Below are positions 13,429 through 23,327 of a stretch of 64,000 bases of DNA, in pieces (the first letter of the stretch is position 1; the number at the start of each line of letters is the position of its first letter). Both the position numbers and the translations under genes were made by a program. The notes under the pieces were generated by a model, which did not search any database, had not been told where the DNA came from, and saw only the letters and a list, made by a program, of their open reading frames with translations. Origin of the DNA: JAZDCJ01 sp036311985. Lineage in GTDB: Bacteria > Actinomycetota > Actinomycetes > Actinomycetales > Micrococcaceae. The stretch lies in NCBI RefSeq assembly GCF_036311985.1, contig NZ_JAZDCJ010000028.1. One strand, written 5' to 3'.

Positions 13429-13983
13429 TCAGCCCCCGGCGTAGGGTTCGAGCCCGTCGAGGTCCGGTGCCCGCGACGCCAGTTCGCCGACCGGCGTGCC
13501 GCCCAGCTGGGCGTCCGGATCCATCCACGCCCACGGCTGCAGCACGAAGGCGCGCTCGGCCGCCCGCGGGTGCGGGATGGTGAGCTCGGGAAGGTCCAGC
13601 TCGACCTCGCCGTAGGTGATGATGTCGACGTCGAGCGTGCGCGGCCCCCACCGGACCCCGCGGACCCGGTGGTGGGCGTCCTCGACGGACTGGCAGTGGC
13701 GCAGCAGCGCCACGGGCGCCAGGGTCGTCTCCACCTCGAGCACCATGTTCAGGTAGTCCGGCTGACCGTCCGGCCCGCCGACCGGCCGGGTCTGCACGAC
13801 CTCGGAGACCTGGCAGAGCCGCATCTGGGGGTGCGCGACGAGGTCGGCGACGGCGTTGGAGAGCGTGTCCGAGCGCTCGCCCAGGTTCGAGCCGAGCGCG
13901 AGCACCGCGGTCACGGGCGACCTCGGGGCGTCCGGCGCGGCCGGACCGTCCGGCGTGCCGGCCGGCGTGGTTGCGTCGTTCAT
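13429..13983 (-). CDS. folK: HPPK, folate biosynthesis
   Basis: 2-amino-4-hydroxy-6-hydroxymethyldihydropteridine diphosphokinase transfers pyrophosphate from ATP to the pterin, the step after FolB and before FolP. The 184-residue protein has the ALGSNLGER start of the fold (about 30-38), RPVGGPDGQPDYLN, and the signature WGPRTLDVDIITYG, whose two Asp residues bind magnesium. An N-terminal extension of about 25 Pro/Ala/Asp residues precedes the domain. The ATG overlaps the folB stop as ATGA. Confidence 0.93.
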   Translation of the reverse strand: MNDATTPAGTPDGPAAPDAPRSPVTAVLALGSNLGERSDTLSNAVADLVAHPQMRLCQVSEVVQTRPVGGPDGQPDYLNMVLEVETTLAPVALLRHCQSVEDAHHRVRGVRWGPRTLDVDIITYGEVELDLPELTIPHPRAAERAFVLQPWAWMDPDAQLGGTPVGELASRAPDLDGLEPYAGG

Positions 13984-14396
13984 GCGCGCTCCCGGTGGAT
14001 CGTGATGGATACGTCGCCGAACGGCACCTCGATGGGGGCCTTGGGCTTGTGGACGGTGACGTCGACGGCTTCGACGGAAAAGCGCTCCAGGACGACCGCG
14101 GCGATGCGCTCCGTGAGCGTCTCGATGAGGTCGTACGGACCGGACGTGACCTCGGCCTTGACCGCCTCGGCGAGCTCCCCGTAGTTGGTGGTGTCCGCGA
14201 GGTCGTCGGAGGCCGCCGCCGCCCGGATGTCGGTATGCAGGACGACGTCCACGACGAACGGCTGCCCGTTGCGCTTCTCGTGCTCGAACACGCCGTGGTA
14301 GCCGACCGCGGTGATGCCGCTGAGGCTGATCAGGTCCCGCGCCCTGGTCCCGGGAGCGCTCCGCGTCCCGCGCGCCGCCTCCGCGGTCCCCGCCAC
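13980..14396 (-). CDS. folB: Dihydroneopterin aldolase
   Basis: Converts 7,8-dihydroneopterin to 6-hydroxymethyl-dihydropterin in the folate pathway. The domain runs from DLISLSGITAVGYHGVFEHEK to the end, with the conserved TNYGEL and LIETLTERIA segments. I placed the start at the GTG at 14396, giving 138 residues with a short N-terminal tail. It begins 2 nt past the folP stop. The frame stays open through folP, but that is shadow coding. Confidence 0.9.
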   Translation of the reverse strand: MAGTAEAARGTRSAPGTRARDLISLSGITAVGYHGVFEHEKRNGQPFVVDVVLHTDIRAAAASDDLADTTNYGELAEAVKAEVTSGPYDLIETLTERIAAVVLERFSVEAVDVTVHKPKAPIEVPFGDVSITIHRERA

Positions 14397-14398
14397 GG

Positions 14399-15352
14399 CT
14401 AGGCCCTGGCTCCGGTCGCCGCGACGGCCGGGACAGCCCCGTTGCCTCCCGCGGAGCCCCAGGCGGTGGCGACCTTGACGGCGTCGAGGGTCCCCTCGAC
14501 GTCGTGCACGCGCACGCCCCAGGCCCCGGAGGCGGCGGCGAGCGCGCTCGTCGCCGCCGTCGCGGTGTCCCGCTCGGCCGGGGCGGCGGGCTTGCCGGCC
14601 TCGGAGAGCAGCGCGCCGAGGAAGCGCTTGCGGGAGGTCCCGACGAGCACGGGGTGGCCGAGCCCGCGCAGCTCGTCGAGGCCGGCGAGCAGGGCCCAGT
14701 TGTGGGCGTGGTCCTTGGCGAAGCCCAGTCCCGGGTCCACGATGATGTGCTTCGGGTCGACGCCCGCGGCGACGAAGCGGTCGCGCAGTTCGCGCAGCTC
14801 CGCGACGACCTCGGCGACGACGTCCTGGTAGTCCGCCTCGGTGGACATGGACTGCGCGTCCCCCCGGCGGTGCATGAGCACGTAGGGGACCTTGCGCTCG
14901 GCGATGAGCGCCGGCATGTCCGGCTCGTGCGTCAGCCCCGAGACGTCGTTGACGATCTGCGCGCCGGCGTCGAGCGCCGCGCGCGCGGTGGAGGTGTGCA
15001 TCGTGTCCACGGACACGAGCGCGCCGGCCTTCACGAGGGCCTTGATGACGGGCAGGATGCGTCCCTGCTCCTCGGCCGGGTCCACGAAGTCCGCGCCGGG
15101 CCGGGTGGACTCCCCGCCGACGTCGATGATGTCCGCGCCGGCGTAGAACATGCGCAGGCCGTGGTTGATGGCGTCGTCGGCCTTGACGTACTTGCCGCCG
15201 TCGCTGAAGGAGTCCTGGGTGACGTTGAGGATGCCCATGACCAGGGTGCGGTCCGTCGGCAGGTCCGCGAAGGTGCGCGGCGCCTTGACGGGGCGGATGA
15301 CGGGAAGGGGGGAGGTGGCGGGTCCGGTTCCGGGGATGGCTCCGAGGGACAT
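14399..15352 (-). CDS. folP: Dihydropteroate synthase
   Basis: Condenses 6-hydroxymethyl-dihydropterin pyrophosphate with p-aminobenzoate; it is the sulfonamide target. The 317-residue TIM barrel shows both family signatures: MGILNVTQDSFSDGG (about 39-53) and DIIDVGGESTRPGA. SVDTMH, NDVSG, DPGLGFAKD and LVGTSRKRF also bind the two substrates. The short C-terminal Gly/Ala tail is not conserved. It lies 6 nt after folE. Confidence 0.95.
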   Translation of the reverse strand: MSLGAIPGTGPATSPLPVIRPVKAPRTFADLPTDRTLVMGILNVTQDSFSDGGKYVKADDAINHGLRMFYAGADIIDVGGESTRPGADFVDPAEEQGRILPVIKALVKAGALVSVDTMHTSTARAALDAGAQIVNDVSGLTHEPDMPALIAERKVPYVLMHRRGDAQSMSTEADYQDVVAEVVAELRELRDRFVAAGVDPKHIIVDPGLGFAKDHAHNWALLAGLDELRGLGHPVLVGTSRKRFLGALLSEAGKPAAPAERDTATAATSALAAASGAWGVRVHDVEGTLDAVKVATAWGSAGGNGAVPAVAATGARA

Positions 15353-15358
15353 GGTGAC

Positions 15359-15970
15359 CTACTTTCCGAGAATGAGGCTCATGGCCTCGGCGCGGGTGGC
15401 CGGTTCGCGCAGCTGGCCGCGGACGGCGCTGGTGACCGTCTTGGCTCCGGGCTTGCGGACGCCCCGCATGGACATGCACATGTGCTCGCACTCGACGACG
15501 ACGATGGCCCCGCGGGGGTCGAGGTGTGTCATGAGTGCTTCCACGATCTGGGTGGTGAGGCGCTCCTGCACCTGCGGGCGGCGGGCGTAGAGCTCGACGA
15601 GCCGGGCCAGCTTGCTCAGGCCCGTGACGTGGCCGCTCGCACCGGGGATGTAGCCGATGTGCGCGGAACCGTGGAACGGAACCAGGTGGTGCTCGCATGT
15701 GGAGTAGAAGGGGATGTCCTTGACCAGGACGAGCTCGCCGTGGTCGATGTCGAACGTCGTCCCCAGCAGCTCGGCCGGGTCCTGGTGGAGCCCCGAGAAG
15801 AACTCGGCGTAGGCCTTGGCGACCCGCTTCGGGGTGTCCCGCAGGCCCTCGCGGTCCGGGTCCTCCCCGATGGCCTCGAGGATGTCGCGGACGGCCCGCG
15901 CGATGCGGTCCTGGTCCACGGCGGGCGCCGCCAGGGCGCCGTTGCTGCTGAGCTCGTCGATGTCCGTCAC
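15359..15970 (-). CDS. folE: GTP cyclohydrolase I
   Basis: First committed step of folate synthesis, GTP to dihydroneopterin triphosphate plus formate. The protein has the STCEHHLVPFHG zinc and substrate motif and VVECEHMCMSMRGVRKPG, with Cys and His ligands conserved, and the TVTSAVRG end. The GTG at 15970 gives 203 residues, matching the family. Longer upstream extensions would run back into ftsH. The ftsH stop is 10 nt away, so the two are probably co-transcribed. Confidence 0.95.
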   Translation of the reverse strand: MTDIDELSSNGALAAPAVDQDRIARAVRDILEAIGEDPDREGLRDTPKRVAKAYAEFFSGLHQDPAELLGTTFDIDHGELVLVKDIPFYSTCEHHLVPFHGSAHIGYIPGASGHVTGLSKLARLVELYARRPQVQERLTTQIVEALMTHLDPRGAIVVVECEHMCMSMRGVRKPGAKTVTSAVRGQLREPATRAEAMSLILGK

Positions 15971-15980
15971 AGTCTCGATC

Positions 15981-18146
15981 CTAGCCTGCGCCCGTGCCGG
16001 GACCGCCGCCGGGAGCCGTTCCCCCGGGCCCCGCGGAGGGCCCGGAACCGGGCTGCGCGCCGCCGGTGCCGCCCGGGAATCCGCCGCCTGCTCCGGCGTC
16101 GTTCCCTCCCGGACCGGGCGTTCCACCCGGGAGCGCGGGGGCACCGGAGGGATCGATGACGACGTCGGAGTGCCCGGTGCCGTCTTCCCCCTCACCGGCG
16201 TCGCGGGACCGTCCGGCCTCCTCGGCCTGCCGGCGCTCGCGCGGGGACTGGACGGGGCCGCGCTCGTGCACGGGCCGGGAGTCCTTGGAGAGCCAGACGT
16301 CGCGCACGGGGCGCTTGACGATGTCCGCGAAGACCTCGGCGATCTCCTTCTGGTTCAGGGTCTCGTGCTCGAGCAGCTCGAGGGCCAGGCGGTCCAGGAC
16401 GTGGCGGTTCTCGGTGAGGATCGCGTACGCCTCGTCGTGGGCGGCGTCGATCAGGGCGCGCACCTCCTGGTCGACGATCCCGGCGATGGACTCCGAGTAG
16501 TCACGGTCGTGGCCCGCGTCGCGGCCCAGGAAGGGCTCGCCTCCGCCGGAGCCGAGCTTCACGGCGCCGATGCGCTCGCTCATGCCGTACTGGGTGACCA
16601 TCTTGCGGGCCGTGGCGGTGGCCTTCTCGATGTCGTTGGACGCGCCCGTCGAGGGGTCGTGGAAGATGATCTCCTCGGCCACGCGGCCGCCCATCGCGTA
16701 GGCGAGCTGGTCCAGGAGCTCGTTGCGGGTCACGGAGTACTTGTCGTCGTCCGGGACCACCATGGTGTAGCCGAGCGCGCGGCCGCGGGGCAGGATCGTG
16801 ACCTTAGTGACGGGGGCGGAGTGGCGCAGCGCCGCGGCGACGAGCGCGTGCCCGCCCTCGTGGTAGGCGGTGATCTTGCGTTCGTGCTCCTTCATGAGCC
16901 GCGAGCGCTTCTGCGGTCCGGCCATGACGCGGTCGATCGCCTCGTCGAGGGCGCGGTCGTCGACGAGCTGGGCGTTGGAGCGCGCCGTGAGCAGCGCGGC
17001 CTCGTTGAGCACGTTGGCCAGGTCCGCGCCGGTGTAGCCGGGGGTCTTCTTCGCGACGGCGTGCAGGTCCACGTTCTCGGTCATCGGCTTGCCCTTGGCG
17101 TGCACGCGCAGGATCTGCTCGCGGCCGGCCAGATCGGGGGCCTCGACGGGGATCTGCCGGTCGAAGCGGCCGGGACGCAGCAGGGCCGGGTCGAGGACGT
17201 CCGGGCGGTTGGTGGCGGCGATGAGGATGACGTTGGTGTTGGCGTCGAAGCCGTCCATCTCCACGAGCAGCTGGTTCAGGGTCTGCTCGCGCTCGTCGTT
17301 GCCGCCGCCGACGCCGGCGCCGCGGTGGCGGCCGACCGCGTCGATCTCGTCGACGAAGATGATGGCCGGGGAGTTGTTCTTGGCCTGCTCGAACAGGTCA
17401 CGCACGCGAGAGGCGCCGACGCCGACGAACATCTCCACGAAGTCGGAGCCGGAGATGGAGTAGAAGGGCACACCGGCCTCGCCCGCGACGGCCTTGGCGA
17501 GCAGGGTCTTGCCGGTTCCCGGGGGGCCGTACAACAGGACGCCCTTGGGGATCTTGGCCCCGACGGCCTGGAACTTCGCGGGATCCTGGAGGAACTCCTT
17601 GATCTCGTGCAGCTCCTCCACGGCCTCCTCGGCGCCCGCGACGTCGACGAAGGTGACCTGGGGCATGTCCTTGGTGATGAGCTTCGCCTTGGACTTGCCG
17701 AACTGCATGACCTTGGAGCCGCCACCCTGGGCGCGGGAGAGCAGGAACCAGAACAGCAGGGCGATCAGCATGAACGGGATGATGATGCCGAGCATGCTCA
17801 GGAACCAGTTGCTCTGCACGGGCTGGTCGGTGAAGCCCTGCAGGTCCGCGGCGTCCATGGCCGCGATGACGTCCTCGGCGCGGGCCTCCGAGTAGAAGAA
17901 GGAGACCTTGGTGCCCTTGTCCACGCCGTCGAGGGTGAACGGCTCCTTGAGGGAGAGGTCCACGCGCTGGTCGCCGTCGAAGATCTTCGCCTCGGTGGCC
18001 TTGTCCTCCTGCAGCAGCTGCAGGCCGACGCTCGTGTCCAGCCGGCCCGTGTTGTTCGAGGTCAGCGAGGGGAGGAACACGATCAGCGCGACGACGCCGA
18101 TCAGGACCCAGATGGCCCAGCTGTTGAAGATCTTCTTGGCGTTCAT
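15981..18146 (-). CDS. ftsH: ATP-dependent zinc metalloprotease FtsH
   Basis: Membrane-anchored AAA+ protease that degrades misfolded membrane proteins and some regulators. From the ATG at 18146 the 721-residue protein has transmembrane helices near 10-27 and 114-136 with an extracytoplasmic domain between. It has Walker A GPPGTGKT (207-214), Walker B IIFVDEID (262-269), the second region of homology near 311-330, and the zinc site HEGGH (429-433). The tail after about residue 640 is Gly/Pro-rich and charged. It includes one copy of the dispersed word (16093-16102), read as NDAG. Linkage of ftsH to the folate genes and hpt is standard in actinobacteria. Confidence 0.95.
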   Translation of the reverse strand: MNAKKIFNSWAIWVLIGVVALIVFLPSLTSNNTGRLDTSVGLQLLQEDKATEAKIFDGDQRVDLSLKEPFTLDGVDKGTKVSFFYSEARAEDVIAAMDAADLQGFTDQPVQSNWFLSMLGIIIPFMLIALLFWFLLSRAQGGGSKVMQFGKSKAKLITKDMPQVTFVDVAGAEEAVEELHEIKEFLQDPAKFQAVGAKIPKGVLLYGPPGTGKTLLAKAVAGEAGVPFYSISGSDFVEMFVGVGASRVRDLFEQAKNNSPAIIFVDEIDAVGRHRGAGVGGGNDEREQTLNQLLVEMDGFDANTNVILIAATNRPDVLDPALLRPGRFDRQIPVEAPDLAGREQILRVHAKGKPMTENVDLHAVAKKTPGYTGADLANVLNEAALLTARSNAQLVDDRALDEAIDRVMAGPQKRSRLMKEHERKITAYHEGGHALVAAALRHSAPVTKVTILPRGRALGYTMVVPDDDKYSVTRNELLDQLAYAMGGRVAEEIIFHDPSTGASNDIEKATATARKMVTQYGMSERIGAVKLGSGGGEPFLGRDAGHDRDYSESIAGIVDQEVRALIDAAHDEAYAILTENRHVLDRLALELLEHETLNQKEIAEVFADIVKRPVRDVWLSKDSRPVHERGPVQSPRERRQAEEAGRSRDAGEGEDGTGHSDVVIDPSGAPALPGGTPGPGGNDAGAGGGFPGGTGGAQPGSGPSAGPGGTAPGGGPGTGAG

Positions 18147-18272
18147 GCTGTTGGGGGTCCCGTCCCCCGTCCCTCCTGGTCGAACTGAGCGGCGGCGATG
18201 CGTCGCCTTACAGCATCGCACCACCGCACCTCTTCACGCATGGCGCGCGGCAAAAGTTCCCTCAGGGCGTAG

Positions 18273-18289
18273 CGGGGCGCAACGCCCCG
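18273..18289 (-). terminator. Hairpin downstream of hpt
   Basis: CGGGGCG and CGCCCCG (18273-18279 and 18283-18289) form a 7-bp stem with a 3-nt loop. On the minus strand a run of four T follows some 15 nt later. A copy of the dispersed word overlaps its edge (18287-18296). It may attenuate transcription between hpt and ftsH. Confidence 0.35.
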
Positions 18290-18347
18290 GCGTCGTCCCG
18301 CCCCGGTCCCCCGCAGGCGGGCCCGGGGCGCGGCTCCGGTGAGTGGA

Positions 18348-18899
<552 letters not shown>

Positions 18900-19098
18900 G
18901 AAGGTGCTCCTGTGGTCGGGGGTGCCTGCGCCGGGGCGGTAAGGGATGCGCGTCGCTTCCAAGGGTGCCACAGCACGGGGCCCGGTGGACAACTTCCGCG
19001 GGATTCCGGGGTGTGCGGGTCCGGCGGGGGCGCCTCGGGCTGCGCGGCGACCGGCGGGGAACGGCGCGCGGATGGCGGAGCATTCCGCTGCGCCGCGG

Positions 19099-20283
19099 CT
19101 ACGGTTCGCGCCGCAGCTGCAGGAGGCGCCGCGGCGGCCCGCCCGGGGCGGCGCGGCGGAGCCGGCGGGCCCGCACGTGGCCCGCGAGCTGCACGGGCCC
19201 GGCGGATCCGGTGCCGGCCGCGAGCCGCTCGAGCGCGGCCGTGCGTTCGAGCGTGGGGGTCTCCCCTCCGGCGCGGACGGCCGCGAGGCGGAGCACGCGG
19301 GAGCGCAGGGCGGGGCCGAGGAGGCGGAGCGCGTCGAGGTCCAGGACGACGGCGGAGCCCGGCCCGGGCGCCTCGGTCGCGGACCCCGGGAGGCCGGCGG
19401 CGTCCGGTGCGGAGGCGGCAGGACGGGATGCGCCGGAACCAGGCGCGCCAACACCGGGGGGCTCGGCGGGCTGCACGAGGACCCGGGCCAGGGCGGCGTC
19501 GGCCTCGGCGTCGAGGTGGTCGGCGTCCCTCCCGGCGAGCGCGGCGGTGCGCGCGAGGGCCTCGGCGAGGCCGGGGCCGAGCGCGTCCTCGAGGAACGGG
19601 AGCACGTCGAGGCGCACCCGGTTGCGCAGGGCGGTCCGCTCCCGGTTGGACGGGTCCTCCCAGTAGTCCAGGCCCTCGTGCCGGCATACGGCCTCCGTCT
19701 GCTGGCGACGGATCGCCAGGAGCGGACGGAGGTAGGGGCCGCGGCGGGTGGGCATCCCGGCCACGGAGCGCGTCCCGGAGCCGCGGGCCAGCCCCAGGAG
19801 GACCTGTTCGGCCTGGTCGTCGAGCGTGTGGCCGAGGAGGACCAGGCGGGCGCCGCTCGACCGGAGCGCGTCCTCGAAGGCGGCGTAGCGCGCGCTGCGG
19901 GCCTGCTCCTCGGTGCCCGGCTCCGCGACGTCGGCGCGCAGGAGCAGGACCGGGTCCAGCCCGAGCCCGCCCAGCTGGCCGGCGGCCCGGTCCGCGGCCT
20001 CGGCGCTGCCGGCCTGGAGGCCGTGGTCGACGACGACCGCCCCGGCCCGCAGCCCCTCCGTCCGCGCCAGGAAGCCGGCCGCCGCCGCGAGGGCGAGCGA
20101 GTCGGCCCCGCCGCTGCACGCCACCAGGACGTCCGGACCGTCCGGGCGGGAGGGGGCCCCGGCGTCGTTCCCCGGTACCCCGGTCAGGGGGGGACGGAAG
20201 GAGGAACCGGCGTCGTCCCCGGAGAGCGCCGCGCGGAGGGCGTTCCGGACCGCGGCGACGGGCGCGGGGAGGTTACCGCCCAT
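19099..20283 (-). CDS. tilS: tRNA(Ile)-lysidine synthetase
   Basis: Adds lysine to C34 of the tRNA-Ile CAU anticodon so that it reads AUA. The PP-loop SGGADSLAL, GHTLDDQAEQVLLGLARGSGTR and YWEDPSNRERTALRNRVR motifs are all present. From the ATG at 20283 it has 394 residues. Between the first helix and the PP-loop strand lies a Pro/Ser/Asp-rich insertion of about 30 residues with two direct copies of the dispersed word (20159-20168 and 20207-20216), read as NDAG and DDAG. An in-frame ATG at 20334 would add 17 non-conserved residues. Confidence 0.92.
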   Translation of the reverse strand: MGGNLPAPVAAVRNALRAALSGDDAGSSFRPPLTGVPGNDAGAPSRPDGPDVLVACSGGADSLALAAAAGFLARTEGLRAGAVVVDHGLQAGSAEAADRAAGQLGGLGLDPVLLLRADVAEPGTEEQARSARYAAFEDALRSSGARLVLLGHTLDDQAEQVLLGLARGSGTRSVAGMPTRRGPYLRPLLAIRRQQTEAVCRHEGLDYWEDPSNRERTALRNRVRLDVLPFLEDALGPGLAEALARTAALAGRDADHLDAEADAALARVLVQPAEPPGVGAPGSGASRPAASAPDAAGLPGSATEAPGPGSAVVLDLDALRLLGPALRSRVLRLAAVRAGGETPTLERTAALERLAAGTGSAGPVQLAGHVRARRLRRAAPGGPPRRLLQLRREP

Positions 20284-20343
20284 GGGGGCGCTCCGGGGCG
20301 GCGGTGCGGGGCTGCATGCACTCCATGAGACCACGGGCGGCGC

Positions 20344-21498
20344 TCAGCGGGCGACGCGCGCGACCCACTCCTCGGGATGGTGCAGCTCCCGCTCGCTCGG
20401 CAGGTTCTCCGCGCGCTCCCAGACGGCGTTGAAGCCCTCCATCCCGACCTCCTTGACGACGGCCGCGACGAACTTCTGCCCGTCCGCGTACTGGCGCATC
20501 TTCGCCTCGAGCCCGAGGACGCGCCGCAGCCACGTCTCGACGGGACCACGATTGGCGCCGCGCTGGTTGAAACGCCGGCGGATGGTCTTCACGCTCGGCA
20601 CGATCGACGCGTCGACGGCGTCCATCACGACGTTCGCGTGCCCCTCGAGCAGGCTCATCACGGCGGTCAGGTGGCTCATCACCGCCTGGTCCTCGGGATC
20701 CTGCAGCGCCGTCAGGAGCGCCGGGCCGGAGCCCTTCCCCTCCCCCGCAGCGTCCTCCGGGGACGACGCCGGGGCCCGCCCCGCGCGGGCATCGAGCGCC
20801 TCCCGGGCGGCGGCCTTGAGCCGCTCCCCGAGCCCGTCGGCCTTGTCCAGCAGGCCGGAGGTCAGGGCGCCGATGTTCTCGCGCAAGTGGTCCCGCAGCC
20901 ACGGGGCGGCCGCGAACTGCACGCGGTGCGTCTGCTCGTGCAGGCAGACCCAGAGCCGGAAATCGTCGGGCTCGACGTTGAGCTCCCGCTCGATTTCCAC
21001 GATGTTCGGGGCAACGAGGAGCAGGCGGCCGCCCGCGGGCAGCCCGGGGCGCAGGAGCCCGGCGAAGGGATCGTACTGGCCGAGGACCTTGGAGGCGAGG
21101 AAGGAGAGGATGGCGCCCATCTCGGCGCCGGTGACGCCTCCGCCGATCGCCGCGCCGCTGCCGGAGAGCTTGTCCCCCTTGGTCTCCGCGAGGCGGCGCA
21201 GCGCGGGGTCCAGGAGCGCCTGGAAGCTCTGGATGTTCGCCTTGGCCCACGAGGAGCGGTCCACCACGAGCACGGAGGAGTCGCGCAGCCCGCGGGCCGC
21301 GTCGAGCCCCGTGATGCGGTGGACGTGCTCGACGGAGGCGTCCGCGTGGGCGCGCAGTTCCTCGACAAGCTGCTCGATCTCACGGGTCTTCAACTTGGGT
21401 CCGGCCGTCGTGAGCCGTGCCGCCGTGGCCGCGGCGAGGTCCCAGTTGATCAGCGGCGCGGGCGGGGCGGGCGTGTCCTGGGTCTCCATGGGAGCCAT
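20344..21498 (-). CDS. DUF2342 zinc-dependent metalloprotease-like protein
   Basis: A 384-residue protein of the zincin_2 (DUF2342) family, sometimes labelled coenzyme F420 biosynthesis-associated. The gluzincin-like motif LHEQTHRVQF holds HExxH (HEQTH), and a downstream EGHAN segment may give the third zinc ligand. It has no signal peptide, so it is cytosolic. A loop containing RAPASSPEDAAGEG carries an opposite-strand copy of the dispersed word (20763-20772). It regularly sits between dacB and tilS in actinobacteria. The physiological substrate is unknown. An ATG at 21489 is an equally possible start. Confidence 0.82.
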   Translation of the reverse strand: MAPMETQDTPAPPAPLINWDLAAATAARLTTAGPKLKTREIEQLVEELRAHADASVEHVHRITGLDAARGLRDSSVLVVDRSSWAKANIQSFQALLDPALRRLAETKGDKLSGSGAAIGGGVTGAEMGAILSFLASKVLGQYDPFAGLLRPGLPAGGRLLLVAPNIVEIERELNVEPDDFRLWVCLHEQTHRVQFAAAPWLRDHLRENIGALTSGLLDKADGLGERLKAAAREALDARAGRAPASSPEDAAGEGKGSGPALLTALQDPEDQAVMSHLTAVMSLLEGHANVVMDAVDASIVPSVKTIRRRFNQRGANRGPVETWLRRVLGLEAKMRQYADGQKFVAAVVKEVGMEGFNAVWERAENLPSERELHHPEEWVARVAR

Positions 21499-21542
21499 CC
21501 CATCACGGATGGGCGGGCGCGTCGCGTGGTTTCGCTCGCGGC

Positions 21543-23183
21543 TCAGCGGCACCCGCATCCGGCCAGGATGGCGGCGGCCCGGTCCATGGCCGCCCGCGCG
21601 GGCCCCAGGTCCCCCGGGATGGAATGGCCGAAGAAGGAGAACGCCAGCAGGCGGCCGTCCTGGGTCAGCACGGTCCCGGTCAGCGTCGCCACGCCGGCGA
21701 GCGTGCCCGTCTTGGCCCTCACGAGACCGCGTGTGGCGTCGCCGGTCATCCGCTCCTCGAGCGTGCCGCTCGCGCCGGCGACCGGCAGCAGGTAGCCCAG
21801 CTCGCGCAGGGCGGGCTTCGGCGATCCGGCCGCGCCGGCCAGGACCTCGACGAGCTGCCGGGGCGAGACGCGGTTCGCGGCGGAGAGCCCGGAGGAGTCG
21901 GCGAGCGACATCCCGGACGTGTCCGCCCCGAGCCGGGCCGCCGCGTCCTTGAGCGCCTCCGCGGCGCCGCCGAAGCTCGCCGGATCGCCCGAGCCGATCG
22001 CCACGAGCCGGCCCATCGCCTCCGCCGCGTAGTTGTCCGATTCCTCGCTCAGGAAGCGAAGCTGCTCGAGCAGCGGGGCAGACTCGACCGCGCCCAGCTC
22101 CCGCGCGTCCGGCGCGGCCGCCCCGCGGACCACCTCGGCGGCGACCGCGGGAGCCGGCCCGGGCCCGGTTGCCGCGTCCGCGGCACGCGGGGAGGCGGAC
22201 TCCGAGGACGGGGAGGACGACGCCGGGGCCGCGCCGTCCGTTGGCACCGCGGCCGTGCCCGACGGCGTCGGCGCCGCGGACGCACGGGCCGTCGCCTCGG
22301 CGGAGGCCTCGGCGCGCTCGGCGTGGAGCCGGGCCAGGGCCGCCGCGAGCGCGTCGCGGAACGCCTCGGCCGCCGTCATCGCGGGGTCCTCGACGCGCGG
22401 GCTGCCTTCCGCGCCGTCGCGCCGCGCCCCGTAGAGGGCGATCGGGGCCACGCGGCTGATGTTGAAGCTCGTGAGCAGGGAGACGTCCCACGTGGGGCTC
22501 AGCTCCAGGCCGCTGAACAAGGTGTCGTCGAGGACGACCGTGTAGCTGGCGGGATCGGCCGCGGGCCCGCCGGACGCCGCGTCCGCGTCGAGCAGCGCCT
22601 CCGCCGTCCGCTCCGCGAGCGTCGCCAGACCGGCCCGGCGCAGCCCCACGGTGCCCGCACCGGCGTCGTCCGTGGTGGATTCCCCGGCGCCCAGCAGCAC
22701 GTCCCCGCCGCCGACGAGCACGACCGTGTCCCCCGCGCCGGCGACCGTGCGCGTCGTCAGGGTCCGGGCCGGGCCGAGGACGTCCAGGGCAGCCGCCGCC
22801 GTGAGCACCTTGAGGCTCGACGCGGGCACGCCGAGCCGGTCGGCGTCGTGGGAGTAGAGGACCTCGCCCGTCGCCGCATCCGCGACCGAGGCCGCGAAGG
22901 CCATGTCCTCGGCGTCCTCGAGGAGCGGGGCCAGGGCCCGCGCGAGGACCTGCGGGTCGGGGGCGGGGGCGTCGTCGTCGAGCAGCGGCACGGCCGTGGG
23001 CGAGGCGGTCGGCAGGACCGGGGACGGGGCGGCCGGCTCCTCGGACACCTCCGCCGGCGCGCCGAGGCCGGCAACGAGGCCGGGGGCCAGTTGCGGCAGC
23101 AGGTTCAACGCGAGGAGGCCGACGAGCCCGCCGACGACGAGGACCAGCAGGGCGGAGGTGAGCGCCCGCATGCCGCGGTTCAT
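21543..23183 (-). CDS. dacB: D-alanyl-D-alanine carboxypeptidase (PBP4 type)
   Basis: Extracytoplasmic peptidoglycan carboxypeptidase/endopeptidase of the S13 family. The start at 23183 follows GGAGG by 5 nt and gives 546 residues. An N-terminal signal or anchor helix (ALLVLVVGGLVGLLALNLL) is followed by a Pro/Ala linker, the SxxK motif (Ser122-Ser-Leu-Lys125), SDN in the SESDNYAAEAMG segment, and the KTG box in RAKTGTLAGVATLTG. A Ser/Ala/Pro-rich insertion in the middle carries one dispersed word on the opposite strand (22217-22226), and a second copy reads DDAG (22660-22669). It diverges from ppa. Confidence 0.92.
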   Translation of the reverse strand: MNRGMRALTSALLVLVVGGLVGLLALNLLPQLAPGLVAGLGAPAEVSEEPAAPSPVLPTASPTAVPLLDDDAPAPDPQVLARALAPLLEDAEDMAFAASVADAATGEVLYSHDADRLGVPASSLKVLTAAAALDVLGPARTLTTRTVAGAGDTVVLVGGGDVLLGAGESTTDDAGAGTVGLRRAGLATLAERTAEALLDADAASGGPAADPASYTVVLDDTLFSGLELSPTWDVSLLTSFNISRVAPIALYGARRDGAEGSPRVEDPAMTAAEAFRDALAAALARLHAERAEASAEATARASAAPTPSGTAAVPTDGAAPASSSPSSESASPRAADAATGPGPAPAVAAEVVRGAAAPDARELGAVESAPLLEQLRFLSEESDNYAAEAMGRLVAIGSGDPASFGGAAEALKDAAARLGADTSGMSLADSSGLSAANRVSPRQLVEVLAGAAGSPKPALRELGYLLPVAGASGTLEERMTGDATRGLVRAKTGTLAGVATLTGTVLTQDGRLLAFSFFGHSIPGDLGPARAAMDRAAAILAGCGCR

Positions 23184-23327
23184 CCGTACCTCCGAAGTCG
23201 TCGTCGTCCGGCGCGGCAATATACGCTTGCCCCAGCCACTTAAAGACTAGACGGAGCACGTGCGCCGCCGGACCGGCGCGGCCCGCCGGCGCGTCCGTGC
23301 CCGACGACCTTCCGAGGAGAGCGCTCC